DNA of 64,000 nucleotides from JAFAXD01 sp963816775 (lineage in GTDB: Bacteria; Pseudomonadota; Alphaproteobacteria; Rhizobiales; Xanthobacteraceae). The stretch's first letter is position 1; the number at the start of each line of letters is the position of its first letter. Below are positions 28,722-37,861 of this stretch, in pieces. The notes below the pieces were generated by a model. The model was given only the letters and a program-made list of their open reading frames with translations. It was not told the origin of the DNA and made no database searches. The DNA lies in the NCBI GenBank assembly GCA_963816775.1, contig CAWFLX010000034.1:62001-126000 (forward strand). The letters are read 5' to 3'. Both the position numbers and the translations under genes were made by a program.

Positions 28722-28770
28722 AGCATGATCCCGAAAAAGTGGACACCGGTTTTCGGAAAAGACCATGCTC
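28721..28770. repeat. GAGCATG palindromic repeat, full copy
   Basis: GAGCATG (28721-28727) pairs with CATGCTC (28764-28770); inside it CCGAAAA and GTGGACACCGG are followed by TTTTCGG, so the unit folds as one long imperfect hairpin. The same family occurs at 4190, 49120-49222 and, more divergent, 55174-55283. It abuts the CTAG element on its left. Confidence 0.8.
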
Positions 28771-28793
28771 CAAGAACTGGCTGAGCGCGTTCG

Positions 28794-30080
28794 ATGACGA
28801 CCGTCGATCTCATCATCGCTTTCACAGTCGTCCTGTGCTTGCTGATCTCCTTTCTGTTTTCCGGAAGCGAGACGGCGCTGACCGCATCCTCGCGCGCCGC
28901 CATGCTTCGGCTGGAAAAGCAGGGCAACGCGGATGCGGTGATCGTCAATCGCCTGCTCGCGGAGCGCGAGCAGATGATTGGTGCCCTGCTGATAGGCACC
29001 AACGTTGCCAACATCGCCGGTTCAACGCTCGCCACCGGCCTGTTTCTCGAATGGTTCGGCGACATCGGCGTGGTCTACGCCACCGTTGTGATGACGGTGT
29101 TGGTCGTCGTGTTCTGCGAAATCCTGCCGAAGACCGTTGCGATCAACGCACCTGATCGTATTTCGTTGCTGGTGGCGCGCCCGATGGAGAGCGTCGTCAA
29201 GCTGCTCGGGCCAATTCTCTACGCCATCGGCAGGTTGGTGCGATGGATTCTGGCGCGAACCGGGTTCGCGCTCGGAGAGACCGCGCCGCTGTTGCCGGCG
29301 CACGAGGAATTGCGCGGCGCGGTCGACCTTCTCCATCGCGAGGGCAGCGTGGAGAAACACGACCGCGACATGCTCGGCGGTCTGCTCGACCTGCGCGATC
29401 TCACCGTTGGCGATGTCATGATCCATCGCACCGAGATGATCACGTTCAATGTCGAAGACCCGCCGCAGGAAATCATCGACACCGTGATCGAGAAAGTCTC
29501 ACGCGTCCCGCTTTGGCGTGACAGCCCGGAGAATATCATCGGTGTCGTGCATGCACGCGATATCCTGCGCGCCCTGCAGGCTGAGCACGGCGACGCCTCC
29601 AAGATCGATCTCGCCGCGATTGCGCGCCCGCCTTGGTTCGTCCCCGATCTGCGGCTGCTGTCGGAGCAACTGGCGGCGTTCCGGCGGCGCAAGAGTCCTT
29701 TTGCATTGGTGGTCGACGAGTACGGCGAGGTGATGGGCCTCGTCACGCTCGAGGATATTCTCGAGGAAATCGTCGGAGACATTTCCGACGAACACGAAGT
29801 GGTGCTGTCGGGCGTACGGCCGCAGCCCGATGGTTCGGTCAATGTCGACGGCGCAGTCCCGATCAGGGATCTCAACCGCGCGCTGGACTGGCACTTGCCC
29901 GATGCCGAGGCCACGACGATCGCCGGATTGGTCATCCACGAAGCGCGCTCGATCCCCGAAGCCGGCCAGAATTTCACGTTTCACGGGTTTCGCTTCAACG
30001 TGCTGCGTAAGAGCCGCAACCGCATTACGGCCTTGCGAATCACGCCCCTCGCGCGCAAGCCAGCGCACAAGGTCCTTTGA
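28794..30080 (+). CDS. CNNM/CorC (HlyC) family membrane protein
   Basis: A 428-residue protein with an N-terminal DUF21 membrane domain (about 1-165, with FLFSGSETALTASSRAAMLRL and EILPKTVAINAPDRIS), two CBS domains (about 205-330, with VGDVMIHRTEMITF and FALVVDEYGEVMGLVTLEDILEEIVGDI) and a C-terminal CorC/HlyC domain (about 345-425). Such proteins act in Mg2+ or Co2+ efflux or homeostasis; older annotations as hemolysin are not supported by function. It follows aroKB, but the repeats between them push it 234 nt away. No strong ribosome site is seen before the ATG. Confidence 0.88.
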   Translation: MTTVDLIIAFTVVLCLLISFLFSGSETALTASSRAAMLRLEKQGNADAVIVNRLLAEREQMIGALLIGTNVANIAGSTLATGLFLEWFGDIGVVYATVVMTVLVVVFCEILPKTVAINAPDRISLLVARPMESVVKLLGPILYAIGRLVRWILARTGFALGETAPLLPAHEELRGAVDLLHREGSVEKHDRDMLGGLLDLRDLTVGDVMIHRTEMITFNVEDPPQEIIDTVIEKVSRVPLWRDSPENIIGVVHARDILRALQAEHGDASKIDLAAIARPPWFVPDLRLLSEQLAAFRRRKSPFALVVDEYGEVMGLVTLEDILEEIVGDISDEHEVVLSGVRPQPDGSVNVDGAVPIRDLNRALDWHLPDAEATTIAGLVIHEARSIPEAGQNFTFHGFRFNVLRKSRNRITALRITPLARKPAHKVL

Positions 30081-30136
30081 AGTTCAAAGTGTCACGATTG
30101 CGTGAGTCCGGCCCGAAAGAACGTGGATTGGACTGG

Positions 30137-30165
30137 TTGGGGACCGTGCCATAATTAGATATAAT
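30137..30165 (+). promoter_or_regulatory. Candidate sigma-70 promoter of the LysR gene
   Basis: TTGGGG (30137-30142) and TATAAT (30160-30165) are separated by 17 nt, in an AT-rich stretch unusual for this DNA, about 70 nt before the regulator start. The -10 is perfect; the -35 matches only in its first three bases. Confidence 0.45.
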
Positions 30166-30233
30166 GAAACATAACGGGATTTCGTCCCACCCGAATACGC
30201 GTTCGAGAGGCGCGCGGCAACGAAAGCCAGTCC

Positions 30234-31154
30234 ATGCAGCGACGGCCCCCTGTCAACAACGTTCCAATTGAACTTCTCCGCGCGATCGTTGCGATCGTAG
30301 ACCTTGGTAGCTTCACCAAGGCGGCTCAAGCGCTCAACCTCACCCAGCCCGCGATCAGTGCCCAGATGAAGCGGCTGCAACAGCTCGTCGGGGCTGAGGT
30401 GTTCAGCAAGTCCGGCTCAGGCTTGGTGCCGACGGCACGAGGCGAGCTGGTGGTAAAATATGCCCGTCGCATCCTGGCGATGAACGACCAGATCCTGTCG
30501 CTGGGTGGGGGCCAAACTCACGCGCAATCTCTCCGCGTTGGACTCCCGTTGCTGTTTACACGCGCCGTCTTGGGCGACGTCATGAAGATCGGGTCGGATG
30601 AGGATGGCGAACCAGAGATCCAGATTTTTTGCGACAGCTCCGAGGAACTGCGCAGGCGCCTCGCCGCCGGGTATCTTGACGTTGCGTTCATCATCAACCC
30701 GCAAGAGGCGCCCCCGCAGGTGGTGACGGAATGGACGGAGCCATGGGTGTGGGTTTGCGCGGCTGACTTCGTGCTCAAGCAGGGCGCCAAGATTCCGTTG
30801 ATCGTCACGCCAACCGATCGCTACACGATCGAGGTGGTCGAGAGAATCAACCGGCCCTACGTGATCCGGTTCATGGCGCCGTCACTCGGGGCGCGGGTTG
30901 AAGCAATGCGCGCCGGCCTGGGCTTCATGAGCATTGCCGAGCGTCTGATGACCGAGCACATGAAAATCGTAGGCAGCAACGTCCTGCCGCCGTTTCCCGA
31001 AACGCTTGCCGGGATCTATGTCCGCGAAGGGCTCGAACTCGGCAGTCTCGGCAGGTTCATCGAAGCGTTTGTGGCGGCCTGCAAGCCGCCAAGCCTCGAG
31101 CGCCCGTCCTTTGGATTGCGTCTGCGGACAGGGTCGGTCGCACAGAGCGTATAG
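30234..31154 (+). CDS. LysR-type transcriptional regulator
   Basis: A 306-residue regulator. The N-terminal winged helix (about 8-68) has the signature GSFTKAAQALNLTQPAISAQMKRLQQLVG. The effector domain (about 95-295) has the expected two-lobe pattern, but no ligand can be named. There is no divergent or adjacent metabolic operon to point to a target; the neighbours are the CorC-like gene upstream and bolA, convergent, downstream. It may act elsewhere in the genome. Confidence 0.88.
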   Translation: MQRRPPVNNVPIELLRAIVAIVDLGSFTKAAQALNLTQPAISAQMKRLQQLVGAEVFSKSGSGLVPTARGELVVKYARRILAMNDQILSLGGGQTHAQSLRVGLPLLFTRAVLGDVMKIGSDEDGEPEIQIFCDSSEELRRRLAAGYLDVAFIINPQEAPPQVVTEWTEPWVWVCAADFVLKQGAKIPLIVTPTDRYTIEVVERINRPYVIRFMAPSLGARVEAMRAGLGFMSIAERLMTEHMKIVGSNVLPPFPETLAGIYVREGLELGSLGRFIEAFVAACKPPSLERPSFGLRLRTGSVAQSV

Positions 31155-31164
31155 GCGCGTGGTC

Positions 31165-31440
31165 CTAGGCGCGCCGCTCGCCGGGCGCAGCCGCGTGAAT
31201 TGCCAGGGCGTGCACGCCCCCGTCGAGTTCGCGGGCAAGCGTCTGGTTGATCAAGCGGTGACGTTCGAGCCGGGACTTCCCTTTGAAGGCCTGTGCCACA
31301 ATATCGATGCGGAAATGCGTCTCTCCGCCCGGCCGATGGCCGGCGTGCCCACGGTGCTGGTCGGACTCATCGACAACGCTTAGGCTCTCGGGCGCGAACG
31401 CCCGGTTCAGCTTATCCGCGATTGTATCGGCGACACGCAT
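31165..31440 (-). CDS. bolA: BolA family protein
   Basis: A 91-residue protein with the BolA fold: an N-terminal helix IADKLNRAF, then VVDESDQHRGHAGH, THFRIDIVAQAFKGKSRLERHRLINQTLARE and a C-terminal strand HALAIHAAAP. BolA proteins work with monothiol glutaredoxins in iron-sulfur and iron sensing, and affect envelope and cell shape. It is divergent from the J-domain gene 137 nt away, an arrangement common in Rhizobiales upstream of cobS. Confidence 0.92.
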   Translation of the reverse strand: MRVADTIADKLNRAFAPESLSVVDESDQHRGHAGHRPGGETHFRIDIVAQAFKGKSRLERHRLINQTLARELDGGVHALAIHAAAPGERRA

Positions 31441-31576
31441 CGCGAGGCCTTAACCGTTTCGATGCGGGATCGTCAACGACCGGCACCCCGGCAACTCGAA
31501 GCAGCACCGCGGTTCGAACAAATCCGATTTTGTCAATCTTGCACGGACGCCGCGGAACTCCGCATAATGGCCGGTC

Positions 31577-32188
31577 ATGAAGTTCAATTCGCCCCTTTAC
31601 GATCGGATCCGCGTCAAGCCGGATCAGGACCGGCGGCGTCGCGCCGCATCGCCGGCGTGCGAGTGGACCGGCTGTGCCAACCCGGCCACCCATCGCGCGC
31701 CGAAGGGGCGCGGACACGAGCACGAATATTGGCGCTTCTGCCTCGATCACGTGCGCGAGTACAATCATTCGTACAATTTTTTCGCTGGAATGAGCGAAGA
31801 GGCGGTGGCGCGTTATCAAAAGGATGCCGTCACCGGTCACCGGCCGACCTGGAAGATGGGAACCGGTGGGCGTCGCTCACGGGCCGATCAGGTGTCGGGC
31901 TTCGACGCCGGTGACCCGTTTGGCGTGTTCCAGGAATTTGGCGCGGGGCCGCGCGGTCATGCCGAACAGCCGCGCGTCGAGACACGTTCCGTCCACAATG
32001 CGGCGCGCAAGGCTCTGCACGCGCTCAATCTCGAAGAGGATGCGACGCGCCCCCAGATCAAGGCCCGCTTCAAGCTGCTGGTGAAGCGACACCATCCCGA
32101 CGCCAATGGCGGGAGCACCGCTTCCGAAGACAAGCTGCGGGAGATTATCGAGGCGTATAATTACTTGAAATCAGCCGGATTTTGCTGA
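31577..32188 (+). CDS. J-domain protein with N-terminal zinc-binding-like region
   Basis: A 203-residue protein. The C-terminal 65 residues are a J domain with KHHPD-type motif KRHHPDAN and flanking helices (ARKALHALNLEEDATRPQIKARFKLLV), so it should stimulate a DnaK-type chaperone. The N-terminal part has CEWTGC ... HRAPKG ... CLDHVREYNHSYNFF, with Cys and His spacing that suggests a metal site. This architecture lies next to bolA and cobS in many alphaproteobacteria. A specific client is not known. Confidence 0.87.
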   Translation: MKFNSPLYDRIRVKPDQDRRRRAASPACEWTGCANPATHRAPKGRGHEHEYWRFCLDHVREYNHSYNFFAGMSEEAVARYQKDAVTGHRPTWKMGTGGRRSRADQVSGFDAGDPFGVFQEFGAGPRGHAEQPRVETRSVHNAARKALHALNLEEDATRPQIKARFKLLVKRHHPDANGGSTASEDKLREIIEAYNYLKSAGFC

Positions 32189-32500
32189 CGGCACGGCGCA
32201 GATGGCCGGGCCAGCATGCAATGCCGGCCAGGCTACCTGCCTTGACCGCGACCTGGGTCAGAGCCATTTCAGGAACCTGCGGCAGAGCACACCCATGTGG
32301 CCACGGGGCCGCCTTGCGAGCGCTGCAAAGCTGGGTTGCCAGTGCCCCAAGACGGTCGCAACCGACTGAGAATGACGGAGTTTTTCTAACATCCGGCCTG
32401 CTTCCGCAGCGCCGCGTGGTTCTGCTAAGTTGGCAGCGAGTTCCGATCGCTCCGGTAACCCAATTCGCGCCTCGGAAGGTTCCGAGGTTGTGGAGGACTT
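32189..32500. other. Gap upstream of cobS
   Basis: 312 nt with no convincing gene. It holds a 7-bp inverted repeat (TGGCCGG ... CCGGCCA near 32204-32232) and, just before cobS, CTCGGAA / TTCCGAG around a short loop followed by the ribosome site GGAGGA. I looked for a cobalamin riboswitch and did not find the expected conserved boxes. Confidence 0.4.
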
Positions 32501-33487
32501 ATGACGACTGCAACTGAGGCCGTCGCTGGCGTGCCCGACATGAAGGTGTCGATCCGGCAGGTATTTGGCATCGATAGCGATTTGGAGGTTCCGGCCTATT
32601 CGGAGGCCGACGAGCACGTCCCGGACATCGATTCCGACTACCGCTTCGACCGGGCCACCACGCTTGCCATCCTGGCCGGCTTCGCCCGCAACCGCCGCGT
32701 CATCGTCACCGGCTACCACGGCACCGGAAAATCCACCCACATCGAGCAGGTGGCCGCGCGACTGAACTGGCCGTGCGTGCGGGTCAATCTCGACAGCCAC
32801 ATCAGCCGCATCGACCTGATCGGCAAGGACGCGATCGTGATCCGCGACAACCAGCAGGTCACCGAATTCCGCGAAGGAATCCTGCCGTGGGCCCTGCAGC
32901 ACAACATCGCGATCTGCTTTGACGAATACGACGCCGGACGTCCCGACGTCATGTTCGTTATACAGCGCGTGTTGGAGGCGTCCGGCAAACTGACGTTGCT
33001 CGACCAGAACAAAGTGATCCGTCCGCATCCGGCATTTCGGCTCTTTGCGACCGCCAACACGGTCGGGCTCGGGGACACGACCGGCCTCTACCATGGCACG
33101 CAACAGATCAACCAGGGCCAGATGGACCGCTGGTCGATCGTGACCACGCTCAACTACCTGCCGCATGACAACGAAGTTGAGATCGTGCTGGCCAAGGCGA
33201 AGCATTACCGTACCGACCAGGGCCGCGACACCGTCAACAAGATGGTGCGGGTCGCCGACCTCACCCGCAACGCTTTCATGAACGGCGACTTGTCGACCGT
33301 CATGAGCCCGCGCACGGTGATCACCTGGGCGGAGAACGCCGAGATCTTCAAGGACCTCGGCTTCGCGTTTCGGGTGACGTTCGTGAACAAGTGCGACGAG
33401 CTCGAACGGCCGATCGTCGCCGAGTTCTATCAACGCTGCTTCGGACAGGAACTGCCGGAAAGCTCGGTCAACGTGGCGCTCAGCTGA
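32501..33487 (+). CDS. cobS: Aerobic cobaltochelatase subunit CobS
   Basis: AAA+ subunit of the aerobic cobalt chelatase (CobN-CobS-CobT) that inserts Co2+ into hydrogenobyrinate a,c-diamide on the B12 pathway. The 328-residue protein has Walker A GYHGTGKS (71-78), Walker B AICFDEYDA, a sensor region LFATANTVGLGD and the arginine-rich lid. Length is normal. cobT follows after 45 nt. CobN is not in the window. In some Rhizobiales proteins of this pair are conserved apart from the cob cluster, as here. Confidence 0.95.
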   Translation: MTTATEAVAGVPDMKVSIRQVFGIDSDLEVPAYSEADEHVPDIDSDYRFDRATTLAILAGFARNRRVIVTGYHGTGKSTHIEQVAARLNWPCVRVNLDSHISRIDLIGKDAIVIRDNQQVTEFREGILPWALQHNIAICFDEYDAGRPDVMFVIQRVLEASGKLTLLDQNKVIRPHPAFRLFATANTVGLGDTTGLYHGTQQINQGQMDRWSIVTTLNYLPHDNEVEIVLAKAKHYRTDQGRDTVNKMVRVADLTRNAFMNGDLSTVMSPRTVITWAENAEIFKDLGFAFRVTFVNKCDELERPIVAEFYQRCFGQELPESSVNVALS

Positions 33488-33532
33488 TGGTCTGCTCTTC
33501 CGAGCGAGACTAGCGGCTGCTCGAATCGCAGT

Positions 33533-35425
33533 ATGTCGTCCAACATCAAACCGAAAACTCCGGCCAAGGAAGCCCCGACCGAGCCGTTTAAGCGTGCCGT
33601 CACCGGCTGCCTGCGCGCGATCGCGCGGCATCCCGAAATCGAGGTGGGCTTTGCGGCCGAGCGGCCGGGACTCGTCGGCGGCAAGGCGCGGTTGCCTGAG
33701 CCGCCGCGCCGGCTGTCGCCCGAGGATGCAGCGATCGTGCGCGGGCATGCCAATTCCATCGCGCTGCGGCTCGCCTGTCACGATGCGGCAGTCCACCGCA
33801 AGCTGATGCCGGGCGGCCAACAGGCGCGCGCGGTGTTCGAGGCGGTCGAGCAGGCCCGCGTCGAAGCCATCGGCGCGCGCCGCATGCACGGGGTCGCCCA
33901 AAACCTCACCGCCATGCTCGACGACAAATTCCACCGCGGCAAGTTCGACGAGGTCACCGATCGCGCCGATGCGCCGCTCGAAGAGGCGATCGCCCTGATG
34001 GTGCGCGAACGTCTCACCGGTGTGGCGCCGCCGCCGGCCGCCAAGCGGCTGGTCGACCTTTGGCGTCCGTTCATCGAGGAACGCGCCGGCCGTGAGCTCG
34101 ATCGGCTGGAACGTCTGGTTGAGAACCAGCGGCGATTTGGCGATGTCGTCCACGATTTGCTGGATTCGCTCGACATGGGCGACGAGCGCTCGCGTGAGGA
34201 GGACGACAGCGAGGAGGACGATGGCGAGAACGGCGCCGAGGACGAGCAGGGCCAGGAAGGCGAGGCGGCGGAATCGGAAGATTCCGAGCGCATGAGCGTC
34301 GAAGACGCGAAAGCGTCCGCGGAGGACCGGCCGGACAGCGCAGAAGATGCGGCCGACGCCCCGGCGACCGACATGCCAGACGATGCCGACATGGGCGAGG
34401 ACGAGAACTCGGCGGAGCCGTGGCGGCCGCGTCATCACGGCATCAACGAGCTGCGCGGACCTGACTACAAGCCGTTCACCCCGCGCTTCGATGAGATCGT
34501 CGGCGCCGAGGATCTGTGCGACCCGGAGGAACTCGATCGCCTGCGCGGCTATCTCGACAAGCAGCTCGCGCACCTGCAAGGCGTGGTGTCGCGGCTTGCC
34601 AATCGGCTGCAGCGTCGCCTGATGGCGCAACAGAACCGGTCGTGGGAGTTTGACCTCGAGGAAGGCGTGCTCGACCCGGCGCGGCTGGCGCGCGTGATCG
34701 TCGACCCGCTGCACCCGCTCTCTTTCAAATGGGAGAAGGACACCAACTTCCGCGACACGGTGGTGGCGCTGCTGCTCGACAATTCCGGCTCCATGCGCGG
34801 CCGGCCGATCACCGTCGCTGCGACCTGTGCCGATATTCTGGCGCGCACGCTCGAACGCTGCGGCGTCAAGGTCGAAATCCTGGGCTTCACCACACGCGCC
34901 TGGAAGGGCGGTCAATCGCGCGAGGCCTGGCTCGCCGCCGGCAAGCCTCCCAATCCCGGGCGCCTGAACGATCTGCGTCACATCATCTACAAGTCGGCCG
35001 ACGCGCCTTGGCGCCGCGCGCGCAAAAATCTCGGATTGATGATGCGCGAGGGATTGCTCAAGGAGAACATCGACGGCGAAGCGCTCGATTGGGCGCACAA
35101 GCGCCTGCTCGGACGCTCCGAGCAGCGCAAGATCCTGATGATGATCTCGGACGGTGCGCCGGTCGACGACTCGACGCTGTCGGTCAACCCCGGCAATTAT
35201 CTCGAGCGGCACCTGCGCTGGGTGATCGAGGAGGTCGAGCAGCGCTCGCCGGTTGAATTGATCGCAATCGGGATCGGTCACGATGTCACCCGTTACTATC
35301 GTCGCGCCGTCACCATCGTCGACGCCGAAGAGCTGGGCGGTGCGATGACCGAGAAGCTCGCCGAGCTGTTCGACGAAAAGGCACCGATCCCGCGCCGCAT
35401 GCCGATCCGCAGGTTGCACGCGTGA
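33533..35425 (+). CDS. cobT: Aerobic cobaltochelatase subunit CobT
   Basis: Partner of CobS. The 630-residue protein has an N-terminal CobT domain (about 1-215), a very acidic linker (about 218-295, runs of Glu/Asp), and a C-terminal von Willebrand A domain whose MIDAS is DNSGSM starting at Asp416, followed by the T and D ligand regions (GFTTRAW, MISDGAPVDD). The AAA+ plus VWA pairing resembles magnesium chelatase. Its stop overlaps the GTG of the next gene as GTGA. Confidence 0.95.
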   Translation: MSSNIKPKTPAKEAPTEPFKRAVTGCLRAIARHPEIEVGFAAERPGLVGGKARLPEPPRRLSPEDAAIVRGHANSIALRLACHDAAVHRKLMPGGQQARAVFEAVEQARVEAIGARRMHGVAQNLTAMLDDKFHRGKFDEVTDRADAPLEEAIALMVRERLTGVAPPPAAKRLVDLWRPFIEERAGRELDRLERLVENQRRFGDVVHDLLDSLDMGDERSREEDDSEEDDGENGAEDEQGQEGEAAESEDSERMSVEDAKASAEDRPDSAEDAADAPATDMPDDADMGEDENSAEPWRPRHHGINELRGPDYKPFTPRFDEIVGAEDLCDPEELDRLRGYLDKQLAHLQGVVSRLANRLQRRLMAQQNRSWEFDLEEGVLDPARLARVIVDPLHPLSFKWEKDTNFRDTVVALLLDNSGSMRGRPITVAATCADILARTLERCGVKVEILGFTTRAWKGGQSREAWLAAGKPPNPGRLNDLRHIIYKSADAPWRRARKNLGLMMREGLLKENIDGEALDWAHKRLLGRSEQRKILMMISDGAPVDDSTLSVNPGNYLERHLRWVIEEVEQRSPVELIAIGIGHDVTRYYRRAVTIVDAEELGGAMTEKLAELFDEKAPIPRRMPIRRLHA

Positions 35426-36453
35426 GCGCGACCGCGCGCGGCATACTGTCAGCGGCGATCGTTGTCTTCGTCAGCATCCTCGTCTCGTCGGCGTCGCCGC
35501 AGCCTGCGCCGCGCGCCCCCGATGGGCCGATCCACATTACGATCAATGCCCAAGAGATCGAGGCGTTCGAGCCGGGCAATCCGAGCCGCATCCGGTTCGG
35601 ACCGCTCGAATTTCGCGGCGGCTTGGAGCTCTCCTCATCCTATCGCGAGTTCGGCGGGGTTTCGGCGTTGCGGCTGTTTCCCGACGGCGAGCATTTCATT
35701 TCACTCACCGACAAGGGCCGCTGGCTGCGCGGACGCATCGCGTATCAGCGCGGGCGACCGGTCGCGATCGAAGACGTCGAGATGGCGCCGATCCTCGGAC
35801 CCGACGGCCGGCCGCTGGCGGCGCGCGGATGGTACGACACCGAGTCGATCGCGATCGACGGCGGCACGCTTTACGTCGGCATTGAACGGGTCAACCGCAT
35901 CGTGCGTTTCGATTACGGGCGGCAGGGATTGCTCGCGCGCGGGCAGCCGATTCCGCTCCCCCCTGGCATTGCGAGCCTTCCCAACAACAAGGGACTCGAG
36001 TGCCTGGAGTTCGTTCCGACGCCGATGCCCGGCGCGGGCACGCTGATCGCGATCTCGGAACGCGGTCTCGACAGCGCGGGAAATATCCGGGGATTCCTGA
36101 TTGGCGGGCCCAACCCGGGCGAGTTCAGCGTCGTGCGTCACGATGATTTCGACGTCAGCGACTGTGCGATTCTGCCGGACGGCGCGCTTGCGCTGTTGGA
36201 GCGTCGCTTCACCTGGACGACCGGCGTCGCGATCCGCATCCGGCGCGTGCCGCTGACCGAATTTGTGCCGGGCGCTGCCGTCGATGGCGATCGCATCTTG
36301 TCGGCCGACATGGGATATCAGATCGATAATCTGGAAGGCTTGAGCATCAACCGCGCCAGCAACGGCGACTTGATGCTCACGATGGTCTCAGACGACAACT
36401 TTTCGCGTCTGCAGCGAACCATCCTTCTGCAGTTTACGCTGACCGGCGAATAG
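35422..36453 (+). CDS. Exported esterase-like phytase family protein
   Basis: A 343-residue protein with GTG start overlapping the cobT stop (35422-35425). Residues 1-30 look like a signal peptide. The body is a beta-propeller-like domain of the esterase-like activity of phytase family: GGVSALRLFPDGEHFISLTDKG, DTESIAIDGGTLYVGIERVNRI, NKGLECLEFVP and DNLEGLSINRASNGDLMLTMVSDDNFS are typical strands. The acidic loops may bind Ca2+. The substrate is unknown, and the link to cobalt chelatase is positional only. Confidence 0.82.
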   Translation: MSATARGILSAAIVVFVSILVSSASPQPAPRAPDGPIHITINAQEIEAFEPGNPSRIRFGPLEFRGGLELSSSYREFGGVSALRLFPDGEHFISLTDKGRWLRGRIAYQRGRPVAIEDVEMAPILGPDGRPLAARGWYDTESIAIDGGTLYVGIERVNRIVRFDYGRQGLLARGQPIPLPPGIASLPNNKGLECLEFVPTPMPGAGTLIAISERGLDSAGNIRGFLIGGPNPGEFSVVRHDDFDVSDCAILPDGALALLERRFTWTTGVAIRIRRVPLTEFVPGAAVDGDRILSADMGYQIDNLEGLSINRASNGDLMLTMVSDDNFSRLQRTILLQFTLTGE

Positions 36454-36482
36454 GACGACCGGGAGGGATCGCAAGGACTGCG

Positions 36483-36776
36483 CTATTGCGCGGCGGCGGC
36501 TCGCTTCTTGGCGACCTGCCGTTTGAGCTCGAGCGCCTTGGCCGAAAGCTCGTCGTCCTTTGCCTTGAGCAAATAGGCGTCGAGACCGCCGCGGTGGTCG
36601 ACCGACTTGATCGCGTTGGCGGAGACCCGCAGCCTCACCGAACGTCCAAGCGCGTCAGATATCATCGTGACGTTGAACAAGTTGGGCAGAAACCGGCGCT
36701 TGGTTTTGATGTTGGAGTGACTGACGCGGTGGCCCACAAGCGGCCCCTTGCCCGTCAATTCGCACCGCCGCGACAT
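36483..36776 (-). CDS. rpmB: 50S ribosomal protein L28
   Basis: A 97-residue ribosomal protein. MSRRCELTGKGPLVGHRVSHSNIKTKRRF is the classic L28 start, followed by SDALGRSVRLRVSANAIKSVDHRGG. It is somewhat longer than E. coli L28, as in other alphaproteobacteria, with a Lys/Ala-rich tail. The ATG at 36776 is chosen because the upstream extension of the frame is unrelated. It is divergent from the DUF3108 gene. Confidence 0.97.
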   Translation of the reverse strand: MSRRCELTGKGPLVGHRVSHSNIKTKRRFLPNLFNVTMISDALGRSVRLRVSANAIKSVDHRGGLDAYLLKAKDDELSAKALELKRQVAKKRAAAAQ

Positions 36777-37030
36777 TGGCAAACCTCTTTCAAAAATGCC
36801 CTCACCCGCACGCACGGGGATCACAAGATCATCGGGATTTCCTGGAGCGCGGACGTATAGTGGCCGGGCGTGTCAGCGTCAAGGACGAGACACGGGCCCG
36901 ATCGCACATGCGAGGCGGGTCCGGCGTTGAAATAGGCCCCAAAATCAGCATGTGGCGGGACTCATGAAGGGTCTCGCGCGGGCGCATCCGACATCACAAA
37001 TTCGACTTATTCGCCACCGAGAGAGGCCGC

Positions 37031-37861
37031 ATGGCGTCCACTCGCATTGCGATCCTGATTGCGGCGCTTGCGCTGGTGCCAGGTAGCGCCGGTGCCCAGG
37101 CGAGGCTCGACGCGCGCTACATCGTCACGCTCGCGGGGGTGACGATCGGCAAAGGCGCCTGGCTCATCGACATCGGCGAGGATCAATACAGCGCGGCTGC
37201 GAGCGGCGCGACCACCGGGCTGCTGCGCGTGTTCGCATCCGGGGAAGGCACCACCGCAGTGCGCGGCGCCGTCGTCGGCGGCCGCTTCGCGCCGGCGAAC
37301 TACGCGGCCAGTCTTACCCAGGACAAAGACTCCGACGAGTTGCGCATCGCGTTCGCCGGCGGCAACGTCAAGAATTTCTCGATCATGCCCCCGCCGCCAC
37401 CGCCGTCCCCGCAGAGAATTCCGGTCACTGAGGTGCACCTGCGCGCGGTTACCGATCCAATGACGGCGTCGCTCGTGCGCATTCCCGGCAATGGGGATCC
37501 GGTGAATCCGGCTGCCTGTCACCGTAGCGCGGCGATATTCGACGGCCGCATACGCTACGAACTGACGCTGGCCTATAAACGGATGGAACGGGTGAAGCTC
37601 GATCGGAGCTACGAAGGTCCCGTCGTCGTCTGCGCGATCTATTTCAAGCCGATCGCGGGCTATCTTCCCGAGCGCGTGGCCATCAAGTATCTGGCCGCCC
37701 AGCGCGACATGGAAGTGTGGCTGGCGCCGATCGCCGGCACCCGCGTTCTGGTGCCGTATAGGTTCAGCATTCCGACACCGCTCGGTACGGGCGTTATGCA
37801 GGCGACGCAGTTCAACGCAACCCCGCAGCAGCGGATAACCCCGACCAGGCTTGGCCAGTGA
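37031..37861 (+). CDS. DUF3108 domain exported protein
   Basis: A 276-residue protein with a signal peptide (RIAILIAALALVPGSAGAQA) and a beta-rich domain beginning LDARYIVTLAGVTIGKGAW, the DUF3108 hallmark, followed by TGLLRVFASGEG and a proline run (residues about 118-126, PPPPPP-like). Related proteins are outer-membrane or periplasmic lipid-binding-like barrels, but the function is not established. It lies between rpmB and the helicase gene, the usual order in Rhizobiales. Confidence 0.85.
   Translation: MASTRIAILIAALALVPGSAGAQARLDARYIVTLAGVTIGKGAWLIDIGEDQYSAAASGATTGLLRVFASGEGTTAVRGAVVGGRFAPANYAASLTQDKDSDELRIAFAGGNVKNFSIMPPPPPPSPQRIPVTEVHLRAVTDPMTASLVRIPGNGDPVNPAACHRSAAIFDGRIRYELTLAYKRMERVKLDRSYEGPVVVCAIYFKPIAGYLPERVAIKYLAAQRDMEVWLAPIAGTRVLVPYRFSIPTPLGTGVMQATQFNATPQQRITPTRLGQ

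Noticed and set aside
32189..32500. Cobalamin riboswitch before cobS
   Set aside because: A GCCAGTGCC word is there, but the remaining conserved B12-box pattern and helices are not recognisable.
32258..35419. Open frame of 1053 codons opposite cobS and cobT
   Set aside because: Both cob genes are clear on the plus strand; the antisense product is Asp/His/Arg-rich without domains and is a shadow of GC-rich codons.
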